Assembly (NCBI RefSeq): GCF_010723735.1 | Contig: NZ_BLLB01000002.1 | Span: 2,728,001-2,792,000, forward strand | Direction: 5' to 3' | Length of the DNA: 64,000 nt | DNA from: Mycolicibacterium hippocampi | GTDB taxonomy: Bacteria > Actinomycetota > Actinomycetes > Mycobacteriales > Mycobacteriaceae | Part shown: positions 45,150-54,423 of the stretch, piece after piece | Numbering within the stretch: position 1 is the first letter of the stretch | Layout of the letters: each line of letters opens with the position of its first letter | Position numbers and translations under genes: made by a program | The notes under the pieces: generated by a model | Told to the model about the DNA's origin: nothing | The model's input: only the letters and a program-made list of their open reading frames with translations | The model's database searches: none

Positions 45150-46253
45150 GTGACTGCCCGCACCCGCGTAGCCGTCGTTTACGGCGGACGTAGCTCTGAG
45201 CACGCGATCTCGTGTGTTTCTGCCGGCAGCATCCTGCGCAACCTCGACCCGGAGCGCTTCGAGGTGGTCGCGGTGGGGATCTCGCCCGGGGGGGCCTGGG
45301 TGCTCACCGACGGTCGACCCGAGACGCTGGCCATCACCGACGGCATCCTGCCGCAGGTCGGTGAATCGTCGGGCACCGCGCTCGCGCTGACCGCCGACCC
45401 GACCCGACACGGTCAACTGCTGTCCCTGGGCGAGGGAGCCGGCGAGATGCTGGCCGCCGTCGACGTCGTCTTCCCGGTCCTACACGGGCCCTACGGCGAG
45501 GACGGCACCATCCAGGGCCTGCTGGAACTCGCCGGCGTTCCGTATGTGGGCGCGGGGGTGCTCGCCAGCGCGGCCGGCATGGACAAGGAGTTCACCAAGA
45601 AGCTCTTGGCGGCGGAGGGGCTGCCGAGCGGCGAGCACGTCGTGCTGCGCCCGCAGCAGGCCACGCTGTCGTTGGAGGATCGCGAACGGCTGGGGCTGCC
45701 CGTGTTCGTGAAGCCAGCGCGTGGTGGCTCGTCGATCGGGGTCAGCCGGGTCGCCGGTTGGGACATGCTCGACGTCGCCATCGACCAGGCCCGCCGGCAC
45801 GACCCCAAGGTCATCGTCGAGGCAGCCGTGCCCGGGCGGGAACTGGAGTGCGGCGTGCTGGAGTTCCCCGACGGACGCGTCGAGGCGAGCACCGTCGGCG
45901 AGATCCGGGTGGCCGGCGTGCGCGGCCGAGAAGACGGGTTCTACGACTTCGAGACCAAGTACCTCGCCGACGCCGCGGAACTCGACGTACCGGCCAAGGT
46001 CGACGACGCCGTCGCCGAGGAGGTCAGGGGGTTGGCGATCCGGGCTTTCCGCGCCATCGACTGCCAGGGCCTGGCCCGCGTCGATTTCTTCCTCACCGAC
46101 GACGGACCCGTCATCAACGAGATCAACACGATGCCCGGGTTCACCACGATCTCGATGTATCCGCGGATGTGGGCAGCGAGCGACGTCGACTACCCGACGC
46201 TGCTCGCCACGATGGTCGACACCGCGATCGCCCGCGGCACCGGCCTGCGCTGA
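45150..46253 (+). CDS. ddlA: D-alanine-D-alanine ligase
   Basis: A 367-residue ATP-grasp enzyme that makes the D-Ala-D-Ala end of the peptidoglycan stem peptide. Motifs [33 protein letters not shown], the lysine in [17 protein letters not shown] and metal-ligand end [17 protein letters not shown] are all present. It is a target of D-cycloserine. GTG 45150 gives the family N-terminus. It is followed by a convergent DUF3515 gene 3 bp away. Confidence 0.96.
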   Translation: MTARTRVAVVYGGRSSEHAISCVSAGSILRNLDPERFEVVAVGISPGGAWVLTDGRPETLAITDGILPQVGESSGTALALTADPTRHGQLLSLGEGAGEMLAAVDVVFPVLHGPYGEDGTIQGLLELAGVPYVGAGVLASAAGMDKEFTKKLLAAEGLPSGEHVVLRPQQATLSLEDRERLGLPVFVKPARGGSSIGVSRVAGWDMLDVAIDQARRHDPKVIVEAAVPGRELECGVLEFPDGRVEASTVGEIRVAGVRGREDGFYDFETKYLADAAELDVPAKVDDAVAEEVRGLAIRAFRAIDCQGLARVDFFLTDDGPVINEINTMPGFTTISMYPRMWAASDVDYPTLLATMVDTAIARGTGLR

Positions 46254-46256
46254 CGG

Positions 46257-46805
46257 TCATCCGACCGGCCCGGGACGGACCGCGGTGGCGGGCAACGCCT
46301 CGGTGATCGCCGTGGAGATGGCCTGGATCGGCGTCGGACCCGAATCGGGAGGCAGGGTCAGCGCCACATAGACCGGCCGGTCCACCGCGAACCAGGTGCT
46401 GCGTCCCTGCGCTGCCTGGTCGGTGACCCGGAACCATGAAACGGCGTCGACCATCTGCAGCGGGGCGCCCACCACAAAACCGACAGGGCGGTCGAGTCCG
46501 CACCGCAGGATCAGCGCGTCGTCCGCACCGTCGGCCTGCCAGGCCGCCGTGCCGGCCGGGGCGGGTTCCCGCACCGGCGCCCGCGTGTAATCGCCGAGTT
46601 GCTCGGGCAGTGCCTCGACGAGCGCGCGGCAGTCGGGACTGTCGGCCTGCGGCGCCGGTGCGGCGGCGATGGCGACAGGTGACGGTGCGGACGGGCGCTG
46701 CACGACGGCGGCGACGACGAGGACCGCGACAACGGCGCCGACGGCCACGACGAGCGCCGCGATCAGCAATGGCCGCGGCGGGCCGTCACCGGTTTCGCTG
46801 TTCAT
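46257..46805 (-). CDS. DUF3515 membrane-anchored protein
   Basis: A 182-residue protein with one N-terminal membrane helix (LLIAALVVAVGAVVAVLVVAA, residues about 13-33) and an extracellular domain holding two cysteines (SPDCRALVEALP and LILRCGLDRP) and DAVSWFRV. This is the DUF3515 pattern, conserved beside ddl and thiL in actinobacteria (Rv2980). ATG 46805 or GTG 46808. Function unknown; neighbours hint at the envelope. Confidence 0.85.
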   Translation of the reverse strand: MNSETGDGPPRPLLIAALVVAVGAVVAVLVVAAVVQRPSAPSPVAIAAAPAPQADSPDCRALVEALPEQLGDYTRAPVREPAPAGTAAWQADGADDALILRCGLDRPVGFVVGAPLQMVDAVSWFRVTDQAAQGRSTWFAVDRPVYVALTLPPDSGPTPIQAISTAITEALPATAVRPGPVG

Positions 46806-46816
46806 CACGCTGGACT

Positions 46817-47059
46817 CTAAGGCGCCGACCCGTCGGCGATGGGGCAGGTCAGGGTGCGGGTGATTCCGGCGACCTGTTGCACGCCGGGAACGACGGCGGT
46901 CCGAAGCTCGTCGAGGGTGTCTGCGCCGACCCGTGCCACGACGTCGTAGGGTCCGGTCACATACTCCGACGACAACACCCCGGTCAGGCCGACGAGTTGC
47001 TTGGCGATCACCTCGGCGCGACCGACCTCGGTCTGGATCAGAACAAAGGCCTCGACCAC
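46817..47059 (-). CDS. stand-alone Lrp/AsnC ligand-binding (RAM) domain protein
   Basis: An 80-residue protein starting at GTG 47059 (VVEAFVLIQTEVGRAEVIAK). It matches the ligand-binding, oligomerising domain of Lrp/AsnC regulators with SEYVTGPYDVVARVGADTLDEL, and lacks any HTH. Such proteins may bind amino acids and modulate partners. The long in-frame opening to 47881 is antisense to thiL and ignored. It is 11 bp upstream, in transcription sense, from the DUF3515 gene, so both are probably one operon. Confidence 0.85.
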   Translation of the reverse strand: MVEAFVLIQTEVGRAEVIAKQLVGLTGVLSSEYVTGPYDVVARVGADTLDELRTAVVPGVQQVAGITRTLTCPIADGSAP

Positions 47060-47182
47060 GCCGCTATCCCTCCGTCCGGCTGCATAGACTCCTCGCCGCA
47101 GGGACCAAACGTACCGCAGGTGGGCGGAGTGTTCAGGGCACGAAGACGCGGCGAAGCGGCAAGCGCGACGGAAGGACCGGAC

Positions 47183-48166
47183 ATGGCGGGCGATCACCCG
47201 GACGAGTCGCTGGCAGGGGTGGGGGAGTTCGCAGCCATCGACCGGCTGGTGGCTGGACGCCGTCAGCCGCCGTGGGTTTCGCTCGGCCCCGGCGACGACG
47301 CGGCGGTGGTCGCATCGCCCGACGGCAGGACCGTCGTCAGTACCGACATGCTGGTCGAGGACCGCCACTTCCGGCTCGACTGGTCGACACCGTACGACGT
47401 GGGCCGCAAGGCCATCGCCCAGAACGCCGCCGACATCGAGGCGATGGGGGCCCGCGCCACGGCGTTCGTCGTCGGGTTCGGTGCCCCCGGTGACACCGCG
47501 ACCGCCAGTGCGGTCGAACTCGCCGACGGAATGTGGCACGAGGCGGGTCTGCTGGGGGCGGGCATCGTCGGCGGTGACATGGTGCGTGCTCCGCAGTGGG
47601 TGATCTCGGTGGCGGCGCTCGGCGACCTCGGCGGGCTCGAACCGGTTCGCCGCGGCGGAGCCCGCCTCGGTCACACGGTGGCGGTGATCGGCCATCTCGG
47701 CCGCTCGGCGGCTGGATATACGTTGTGGCGCAACGGCATCGGCGGTATCGGTGGTTTCGACGAACTGCGCCGGTACCACCTGGTGCCCGAACCGCCCTAC
47801 GGCCAGGGCGCGGTGGCGGCGCGAGCCGGTGCGACCGCGATGTCGGACGTCTCCGACGGACTGCTGGCCGACCTGGACCACATCGCGTCGGCCTCAGGGG
47901 TGCGGGTCGATGTGCACACCGCCGGTCTGCGGTCCGACATCGACGCTCTGGTGGCCGCGGCCGCCGCGTCGGGCTCAGCGGCGCTGGACTGGGTGCTCGG
48001 GGGTGGGGAGGATCACGCCCTCGTCGCGACGTTCCGGGCCGCGCCCCCGCCCGGCTGGCGCGTGATCGGCACGGTCCTCGACGCCACCGACACCACAGAA
48101 GCGCCGCCGCGGGTGACCGTCGACGGCGCCCGGTGGAGCGGAGATCCGGGCTGGCAGTCGTTCTGA
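47183..48166 (+). CDS. thiL: thiamine-monophosphate kinase
   Basis: A 327-residue PurM-like kinase making thiamine diphosphate from thiamine phosphate. The N-terminal [12 protein letters not shown] and PGDDAAVV motif are followed by [15 protein letters not shown] and a second Mg-binding site [19 protein letters not shown] 47183 has a GAAGGA site upstream; the longer open frame from 46436 is antisense to two other genes. It precedes ung by 28 bp. Confidence 0.95.
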   Translation: MAGDHPDESLAGVGEFAAIDRLVAGRRQPPWVSLGPGDDAAVVASPDGRTVVSTDMLVEDRHFRLDWSTPYDVGRKAIAQNAADIEAMGARATAFVVGFGAPGDTATASAVELADGMWHEAGLLGAGIVGGDMVRAPQWVISVAALGDLGGLEPVRRGGARLGHTVAVIGHLGRSAAGYTLWRNGIGGIGGFDELRRYHLVPEPPYGQGAVAARAGATAMSDVSDGLLADLDHIASASGVRVDVHTAGLRSDIDALVAAAAASGSAALDWVLGGGEDHALVATFRAAPPPGWRVIGTVLDATDTTEAPPRVTVDGARWSGDPGWQSF

Positions 48167-48194
48167 ACTACGCCGCACACTATGTTGGCCTCTC

Positions 48195-48875
48195 GTGACT
48201 GCACGTCCTCTCAGCGAGTTGGTCGACGAGGCCTGGGCCCGCGCACTCGAGCCGGTCGAACCCCAGGTCGCGCAGATGGGTGAGTTCCTGCGCTCGGAAC
48301 TGGCCGATGGCCAGCGCTATCTGCCTGCCGGGCCGAACGTCCTGCGCGCGTTCAGCTTCCCGTTCGAACAGGTGCGGGTGCTGATCGTCGGCCAGGATCC
48401 CTACCCGACGCCGGGGCACGCAGTCGGGCTGAGTTTCTCGGTCGCAGCGGAGGTACGCCCGCTGCCCCGCAGCCTGGCCAACATCTTCACCGAATACCGC
48501 GACGACCTCGGCCTCCCCGCCCCGGCCAACGGAGACCTGACGCCATGGGCGCAGCGCGGAGTGATGCTGCTGAACAGGGTGCTCACGGTGCGCCCGGGGA
48601 TGCCGGCGTCACATCGCGGCAAGGGCTGGGAAGCGGTGACCGAATGCGCGATCCGAGCGCTGGTGGCCCGCCGGCAACCGCTGGTCGCAGTCTTGTGGGG
48701 GCGTGACGCCGCCACGCTGAAACCCATGCTCGGGAACACCGCGGTCATCGAATCGGCGCATCCGTCACCGCTGTCGGCGTCACGGGGGTTCTTCGGGTCG
48801 CGGCCGTTCAGCCGTACCAACGACCTGCTGGAGAAGATGGGAGCCGAGCCAGTCGACTGGCGGCTGCCCCAGTGA
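48195..48875 (+). CDS. ung: uracil-DNA glycosylase (family 1)
   Basis: A 226-residue repair enzyme removing uracil from DNA. The catalytic aspartate is in [18 protein letters not shown], the uracil-binding loop in LLNRVLTV and the histidine in [19 protein letters not shown] 48195 matches the family. Directly downstream of thiL. Important for a GC-rich genome prone to cytosine deamination. Length normal. Confidence 0.96.
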   Translation: MTARPLSELVDEAWARALEPVEPQVAQMGEFLRSELADGQRYLPAGPNVLRAFSFPFEQVRVLIVGQDPYPTPGHAVGLSFSVAAEVRPLPRSLANIFTEYRDDLGLPAPANGDLTPWAQRGVMLLNRVLTVRPGMPASHRGKGWEAVTECAIRALVARRQPLVAVLWGRDAATLKPMLGNTAVIESAHPSPLSASRGFFGSRPFSRTNDLLEKMGAEPVDWRLPQ

Positions 48876-48888
48876 CGCCGGACGCGGG

Positions 48889-49179
48889 TCAGGGAACCGG
48901 GCTCGGCGTGACCTCTGGCACCTCGGGCGACGGGATGTCCACGTCCGGCGCCTCGACGTCCGGCGCCTCGACGTCCGGCGAGGGAACCTCGATGGTGGGT
49001 TCAGTCGTGTCCGCTGGCTCTGTGGTCTGGGTGGTCTCCGTCGTCTCGACGGTGGTGTTCTCGGTGTCGGCGGATCCGTCGTCGCCACATGCGACCAGGA
49101 ACCATCCGGCAGCCAGAGCCCCGGAGACGGTGATCAGAGCGGGACGGGCCGTTGCGGCAAAAGTCATCTGTATGGCCAT
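48889..49179 (-). CDS. small Thr/Pro/Glu-rich lipoprotein
   Basis: A 96-residue protein. ATG 49179 follows a GGAAAGGAA site. The signal peptide ends in the lipobox LVAC (C31), after which the mature part is nearly all low-complexity: a Thr/Glu run with TTETTQTTEP, then repeated APDVE units. The corresponding DNA has a 15-bp direct repeat (GTCCGGCGCCTCGAC) at about 48951-48980. It has no recognisable domain and could be a cell-surface spacer peptide. Convergent with ung, 13 bp away. Confidence 0.65.
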   Translation of the reverse strand: MAIQMTFAATARPALITVSGALAAGWFLVACGDDGSADTENTTVETTETTQTTEPADTTEPTIEVPSPDVEAPDVEAPDVDIPSPEVPEVTPSPVP

Positions 49180-49272
49180 TTCCTTTCCGACCGGGCCTGG
49201 TGCCCGACCTCAAGGTTTGGCGTACCCGACAGGGTCGGCACTAAACGGCCGCGCTGTCGGTGCAGATGTACG

Positions 49273-49332
49273 ACACGGCGTTCAGCCGCGTGATACGGCG
49301 TTCAGCCGCGTGACACGGCGTTCAGCCGCGTG
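49273..49332. repeat. three 20-bp tandem repeats at the rpmB 3' end
   Basis: Units 49273-49292, 49293-49312 and 49313-49332 read ACACGGCGTTCAGCCGCGTG with one C-to-T change in the middle copy. The third unit contains the last codons and stop of rpmB. The other two are non-coding copies beyond the stop. Confidence 0.9.
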
Positions 49333-49516
49333 AGACCTTTCCGGCCTTCAGGCAGGACGTGCACACGTTGACCCGCTGCTTGTTGCCGCCGGGCCGGGTG
49401 ACCGCGCGCACCGGCTGGATGTTGGGGTTCCACCGACGGCTGGTCCGGCGATGGGAGTGCGACACCGACTTGCCGAAGCCGGGGCCCTTCCCGCAGATAT
49501 CGCACACCGCAGCCAT
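49322..49516 (-). CDS. rpmB: 50S ribosomal protein L28
   Basis: A 64-residue large-subunit protein. It starts [20 protein letters not shown] and has a second cysteine pair near [12 protein letters not shown], so it is the zinc-binding (C+) form; zinc-free paralogues are induced under zinc starvation in mycobacteria. ATG 49516 chosen since the remaining upstream frame is not conserved. It diverges from the FakA-like gene, with about 245 bp between starts; that gap contains no other gene I can support. Confidence 0.93.
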   Translation of the reverse strand: MAAVCDICGKGPGFGKSVSHSHRRTSRRWNPNIQPVRAVTRPGGNKQRVNVCTSCLKAGKVSRG

Positions 49517-49761
49517 ATGTAGAACTCCTCGAATCAGTACTTGGGGGTCTGGGCCTCTCAGCCGCTCATCAGCGGCTTGACCCGACAACCCGATCAGAAT
49601 ACCGGCCGACGCAGGTATCGCCAAAAATCGGGCCCGGGGGCGGTGTCCACAGGCCCGGCCTCGTCGTCTTCGGCGCTGTCGCCGGTACTGGATAGGCTGG
49701 CGCCCACGGCGGCTGCGTATCTGGTGCAACGCCGGCACCACGGCGGGTCTTGGAGGTGGGG

Positions 49762-51399
49762 ATGTCGGCTCGGCGGCTCGATGCGCCTTCCCTGAGACGC
49801 TGGGCACACACTGCCGTCGCGGACCTCATCAGGCACACCGACGAGATCAACCGGCTCAACGTGTTCCCGGTCGCCGATGCCGACACCGGAACCAACATGC
49901 TGTTCACCATGCGTGCCGCCTGGGCCCAGGCCGACGTGCTCGCCACTGTGGACGACGTCGCAGCGCTGGCCGCCGCGCTGGCCGACGGCGCACTGCGCGG
50001 TGCGCGGGGCAACTCCGGGGTCATCCTGTCGCAGATCCTGCGCGGCCTCGCGGAGGTGACGGGGGCGGCGGCCGCTGACCGCGACGGCCCCTTGACCGAC
50101 ATCGACGGCGCGCTCTTCGGCGCCTCGCTGCGGCACGCGGCCACCCTGGTCGTGACGTCGATGGGCGAACCCGTGCCCGGCACCATCCTGTCGGTCCTGC
50201 AGGGGGCGGCTGCTGCCGCTGAGCAGGCCGCCGGTGACCGGTGTGAGGTGGCCGAGGTGGTCGCCGCGAGTGCCGATGCGGCGGCCGAGGCCCTGGACCG
50301 CACACCCACTCAGCTCGCGGTGCTGGCCGAAGCGGGTGTGGTGGATGCGGGCGGCAGGGGCCTGCTGGTATTGCTCGATGCGCTGAGCGCGACGCTGTCC
50401 GGGCAGGTTTGCCAGCGCGACGCCTACCTACCGGCCCCGGCGACGGCCGCAGCAGTGCCCGCGGCCTCACGATCTCCTGAGTTCGAAGTGATGTATCTGC
50501 TCGGTGACTGCGAGACCGATGCCGTGGAGAAACTGCGGGCCCGTCTGGACGAACTCGGCGAATCAGTGGCCATCGCCGCATCGGGAGGCGCCGGGGCGGG
50601 GCACTATTCGGTGCACGTGCACGCAGACGACGCCGGGGCCGCGGTCGAAGCCGGCCTCGACGTGGGGCGCCTCAGCCGGATCCAGATCACCTCGCTCGCG
50701 GCGACCACCGACCGCCATCCCGCCGGCGGCTGGAGCCGCGAGCGGGCCGTGCTGGCCGTCGTCGACGGCGACGGCGCCGAACGACTCTTCACCGGTGAAG
50801 GCGCCCAGATCCTGCGCGCGGAGCCGGACCTGCCCGTCAGCGCCCAGCAGCTGCTGCACGCGCTGGTCAACACCGGCGCCGCGCAGGTGATGGTGTTGCC
50901 GAACGGGTACGTCGCCGCCGAGGAGTTGCTCGCCGGGTGGGCGGTCGCCTCGGACTGGGGAATCGTCATGGCGCCCGTACCCACCGGATCGATGGTGCAG
51001 GGCCTGGCGGCGTTGGCCGTCCACGATGCCGACCGTCAGCTCGTCGACGACGGCTACACGATGGCCAGAGCGGCGGCGGGCGCCCGCTACGGATCCGTCC
51101 GCGTGGCTGCCGTCGAGGCGTTGACCTGGGCGGGCGCCTGCAAGCCGGGCGACGGGCTCGGGATCGCCGGCGACGAGGTGGTGATCGTGGGCGAAGACAT
51201 CGTCACCGCGGGAGCAGGACTGATCGACTTGTTGCTCGGTGCGGGGGGTGAACTGGTGACGGTGCTCACCGGCGACGGGGTGGACGACGACGTCGCCGAG
51301 GCGCTGGTCAACCACGTCCATCACCATCACCTGGGGACGGAGATCGTGACCTTCCACACCGGCCACCGCGGCGACGCGCTGCTGATCGGAGTGGAGTGA
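49762..51399 (+). CDS. DAK2/DegV-fold protein, FakA-like
   Basis: A 545-residue two-domain protein. The N-terminal DhaL domain (about 1-200) has the nucleotide/metal motif [14 protein letters not shown] and [16 protein letters not shown] middle Cys-free segment leads to a DegV-like region ([14 protein letters not shown]) and C-terminal part with ILRAEPDLP and [11 protein letters not shown]. FakA binds acyl-loaded FakB and phosphorylates fatty acids in Firmicutes; no FakB is present here. ATG 49762 follows GGAGGTGGG; TTG 49750 is unlikely. I recall the M. tuberculosis locus as two separate genes (Rv2975c, Rv2974c). The stop overlaps recG. Confidence 0.85.
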   Translation: MSARRLDAPSLRRWAHTAVADLIRHTDEINRLNVFPVADADTGTNMLFTMRAAWAQADVLATVDDVAALAAALADGALRGARGNSGVILSQILRGLAEVTGAAAADRDGPLTDIDGALFGASLRHAATLVVTSMGEPVPGTILSVLQGAAAAAEQAAGDRCEVAEVVAASADAAAEALDRTPTQLAVLAEAGVVDAGGRGLLVLLDALSATLSGQVCQRDAYLPAPATAAAVPAASRSPEFEVMYLLGDCETDAVEKLRARLDELGESVAIAASGGAGAGHYSVHVHADDAGAAVEAGLDVGRLSRIQITSLAATTDRHPAGGWSRERAVLAVVDGDGAERLFTGEGAQILRAEPDLPVSAQQLLHALVNTGAAQVMVLPNGYVAAEELLAGWAVASDWGIVMAPVPTGSMVQGLAALAVHDADRQLVDDGYTMARAAAGARYGSVRVAAVEALTWAGACKPGDGLGIAGDEVVIVGEDIVTAGAGLIDLLLGAGGELVTVLTGDGVDDDVAEALVNHVHHHHLGTEIVTFHTGHRGDALLIGVE

Positions 51400-53624
51400 C
51401 GATGGCCTCGTTGAACGATCGGCTGCCGTTCCTGGTCGGCGACAAGGCTGCCAGCCAACTCGACGAGTACTTCGGTATCCGCACGGTCTACGACCTGGTG
51501 CGGTACTTCCCGCGCAAGTACAGCGATGCCATGACCACCCGCGGCGAAGGGGAGGAGCTCGACCTCGAGGAAGGGGAGCACGTCACCTTCGTCGACGAGA
51601 TCACCAGAGCAGAACCCAAATGGACCACCCGTGGGCCCAGACGTGAGTACCTGGTGATCACGCTCGGACATCGCCGGCCGAAGGTCACCGCGACCTTCTT
51701 CAACGCCAAGTACCTGAAACGGCAGCTGACCGAGAAGGCCCGGGTGATGCTGTCCGGGGAGGTCGGCTACTTCAAGGGCACCATGCAGCTGACGCACCCG
51801 GCGTTTTTGGTCCTCGACTCCGGAAAAGGCACCAAGTCGCTGGCCTCCATCGCGGCCGCCTCCGGCGCGTCCGGTGACGAACTGCTGTCGGAGTTCGAGC
51901 GGGAGTTCTTCCCGATCTATGCGGCCAACTCCAAGATGCAGACCTGGGAGATCTACGCCTGTGTGCGTCAGGTGCTCGCCGTGTTGGACCCGGTCGCCGA
52001 GACGGTTCCGGAATGGTTTGTCCGAGAACATGATCTGATGTCGGAGGACGAGGCGCTACGAGCGGCCCATCTCGCCGAGACGAGCATCGACCGTACGCGA
52101 GCCATCGAACGCCTCACCTACGACGAAGCGATCGGACTGCAGTGGGGGCTGGTGGTCCGCAGGCACAGTGAGTTGAGTGACTCGGGCCCGCCGGCGCCGC
52201 GCCGCGACGACGGTCTGGCGGCCGCGATGGCCGACCGGTTGCCGTTCGAACTGACCGACGGGCAGCGCGAGGTCCTCGGTGTCATCTCCGCCGAGCTCAC
52301 CGCAACCCGTCCGATGAACCGCATGCTGCAGGGCGAGGTGGGCTCCGGCAAGACGATCGTGTCCGTGCTGGCGATGCTGCAGATGATCGACGCCGGTTAC
52401 CAGTGCGCACTGCTCGCGCCGACCGAAGTGCTTGCCGCCCAACATGCTCAGTCGATCCGCGCGATGCTCGGACCACTGGCGCTCGCGGGGCAGCTGGGCG
52501 GGGCGGAGCAGGCCACGAGGGTGGGCCTGCTGACCGGATCGATGTCGGCGCAACAGAAACGCGAGGTGCGCGACGAGGTCGCCTCCGGCGAGGCCGGGAT
52601 CGTCATCGGCACGCATGCGTTGCTTCAGGATGCCGTGGAGTTCCACCGGCTGGGCATGGTGGTCGTCGACGAGCAGCACAGGTTCGGGGTGGAGCAGCGG
52701 GATCGGTTGCGCGCCAAGGCTCCCGAGGGCATCACCCCCCACCTGCTGGTGATGACTGCGACCCCGATCCCCAGAACCGTGGCGCTGACGGTGTACGGCG
52801 ACCTCGAGACCTCGACGCTGCGGGAACTGCCCCGCGGCCGGCGGCCCATCACCACCAACACCATCTTCATCACCCAGAAGCCCGCCTGGCTGGACCGGGC
52901 CTGGGCCCGCGTGGTGGAGGAGGTGCGCGCCGGGCGACAGGCATACATCGTCGCGTCGCGGATCGACGAGGACGATACGAAACCCGCCAAGAAGGGCCAG
53001 GATTCCAAGGAGCAGGGCCCGCCACCGGTCACCGTCGTGGAATTGTTCGCGCGGCTGCAGCGCGGGCCGCTGGCGGGTCTACGGCTCGGGCTGATGCACG
53101 GTCGCCTGCCCAGCGACGAAAAGGAAGCCGTGATGGCGGCGTTCCGCGCCGGCGAGATCGACGTCCTGGTGTGCACGACGGTCATCGAGGTCGGCGTCGA
53201 CGTGCCCAACGCGACCGTCATGGTCGTGATGGACGCCGACCGGTTCGGGATCAGTCAGCTCCACCAACTTCGAGGAAGGATCGGCCGCGGCCAGCATCCC
53301 AGCCTGTGCCTGCTGGCCACCCGGCTGCCGGAGACATCCAAGGCAGGGCAACGGCTCACGGCGGTGGCCGGCACCCTCGACGGCTTCAAGCTGGCCGATC
53401 TGGACCTGGTCGAACGCAGCGAAGGGGATGTGCTCGGATTCCACCAGTCCGGCCGCGCCGTCACGTTGCGGTTCCTGTCGCTGGCCAGGCATCTGGACAT
53501 CATCCTCGCGGCGAAAGAGTTGAGCGAGCGGGTGTACGAAGCGGACCCGCACGACCCCGGCATGGCAGTGCTGTCGGCACCGTTCATCGACGCCGATCGA
53601 GTGCAGTTTCTGGAGAAGTCATGA
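51396..53624 (+). CDS. recG: ATP-dependent DNA helicase RecG
   Basis: A 742-residue helicase that regresses stalled forks and branch-migrates Holliday junctions. An OB-fold wedge domain (about 60-170) precedes the helicase core: Walker A GEVGSGKT (residues about 313-320), Walker B DEQHRFG, motif III TATPIPRT, and motif VI HQLRGRIGRGQHPS. GTG 51396 overlaps the previous stop; ATG 51402 is close by. The stop overlaps the start of the next gene. Length is typical for actinobacteria. Confidence 0.96.
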   Translation: MTMASLNDRLPFLVGDKAASQLDEYFGIRTVYDLVRYFPRKYSDAMTTRGEGEELDLEEGEHVTFVDEITRAEPKWTTRGPRREYLVITLGHRRPKVTATFFNAKYLKRQLTEKARVMLSGEVGYFKGTMQLTHPAFLVLDSGKGTKSLASIAAASGASGDELLSEFEREFFPIYAANSKMQTWEIYACVRQVLAVLDPVAETVPEWFVREHDLMSEDEALRAAHLAETSIDRTRAIERLTYDEAIGLQWGLVVRRHSELSDSGPPAPRRDDGLAAAMADRLPFELTDGQREVLGVISAELTATRPMNRMLQGEVGSGKTIVSVLAMLQMIDAGYQCALLAPTEVLAAQHAQSIRAMLGPLALAGQLGGAEQATRVGLLTGSMSAQQKREVRDEVASGEAGIVIGTHALLQDAVEFHRLGMVVVDEQHRFGVEQRDRLRAKAPEGITPHLLVMTATPIPRTVALTVYGDLETSTLRELPRGRRPITTNTIFITQKPAWLDRAWARVVEEVRAGRQAYIVASRIDEDDTKPAKKGQDSKEQGPPPVTVVELFARLQRGPLAGLRLGLMHGRLPSDEKEAVMAAFRAGEIDVLVCTTVIEVGVDVPNATVMVVMDADRFGISQLHQLRGRIGRGQHPSLCLLATRLPETSKAGQRLTAVAGTLDGFKLADLDLVERSEGDVLGFHQSGRAVTLRFLSLARHLDIILAAKELSERVYEADPHDPGMAVLSAPFIDADRVQFLEKS

Positions 53625-54328
53625 GCCGCAGGCAAGTTCTGTGGGCAATGGTGATCGCCACGCTCGCGGTGATCGTCGCCGTGCAGGTGACCTCGACATC
53701 GCAGAGTCACTCCGGGGTCATCGCGCAGGCCGAACTGCCGACCGTGGCGCCGGGTGCCGATGTGCTCGCCGGCGTGGCCGAGATACCGGAACGTGTCCGC
53801 GGATACGACTACCGGCGGGACGCGTTCGGCGAGTCGTGGACCGACGAGACCACCGCACCGGGTGGTCGCAACGGCTGCGACACCCGAAACGACATCCTCG
53901 ACCGCGATCTGCGCGACAAGACCTATGTGTCGATCAGCCGCTGTCCCACCGCGGTGGCCACCGGCACGCTGCACGACCCGTACACCAGCGGGGTCGTGCC
54001 GTTCACCCGCGGCAACCAGACCGGTGCCGCGGTGCAGATCGACCACCTGGTACCGCTGGCGCTCGCGTGGGACCTCGGTGCGCGAAACTGGACCGAGGGG
54101 ATGCGGACGCGCTTCGCCAACGATCCGGCCAACCTGCTGGCCGTCGACGGGCCGACCAATCAGGACAAGGGGGACAAGGAGCCGGCACTGTGGATGCCGC
54201 CGAACTCCGCGTTCCACTGCCAGTACTCGATGCAGTACATCGCGGTGCTTCGGGGCTACGGGCTGCCCGTGGATGCGCCGTCTGCGGAAGTGCTGCGTGA
54301 CGCCGCGCAGAGTTGCCCGACGGGCTGA
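53621..54328 (+). CDS. exported HNH-type nuclease (DUF1524-like)
   Basis: A 235-residue protein. Residues 8-27 form an uncleaved anchor or signal (VLWAMVIATLAVIVAVQVTS). The mature domain carries VQIDHLVPLALAWDLGARNW and NDPANLLAVDGPTNQDKGDK, matching the HNH/DUF1524 pattern with D-H, N and K residues. Four or more cysteines (GCDTRND, SRCPTA, FHCQYS, SCPTG) suit an oxidised environment. ATG 53621 overlaps the recG stop; the rest of the longer open frame lies inside recG. Homologue by position Rv2972c. Probable DNA/RNA degradation outside the cell membrane. Confidence 0.82.
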   Translation: MSRRQVLWAMVIATLAVIVAVQVTSTSQSHSGVIAQAELPTVAPGADVLAGVAEIPERVRGYDYRRDAFGESWTDETTAPGGRNGCDTRNDILDRDLRDKTYVSISRCPTAVATGTLHDPYTSGVVPFTRGNQTGAAVQIDHLVPLALAWDLGARNWTEGMRTRFANDPANLLAVDGPTNQDKGDKEPALWMPPNSAFHCQYSMQYIAVLRGYGLPVDAPSAEVLRDAAQSCPTG

Positions 54329-54335
54329 TTCGAGA

Positions 54336-54419
54336 ACGGTTCGGCCGTGGCATCGCCACCGCCTGTGGAGACAGTCGCTACGTGATGTGCTGCATCGACG
54401 CCGCCCACGGCCGAACCGT
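54336..54419. terminator. 15-bp inverted repeat between convergent genes
   Basis: Arms ACGGTTCGGCCGTGG (54336-54350) and CCACGGCCGAACCGT (54405-54419) are perfect complements around a 54-nt loop; a GTTTTCACTTT tail follows on the plus strand. It stands between the nuclease gene and the convergent PepSY gene and may terminate both. Confidence 0.5.
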
Positions 54420-54423
54420 GTTT

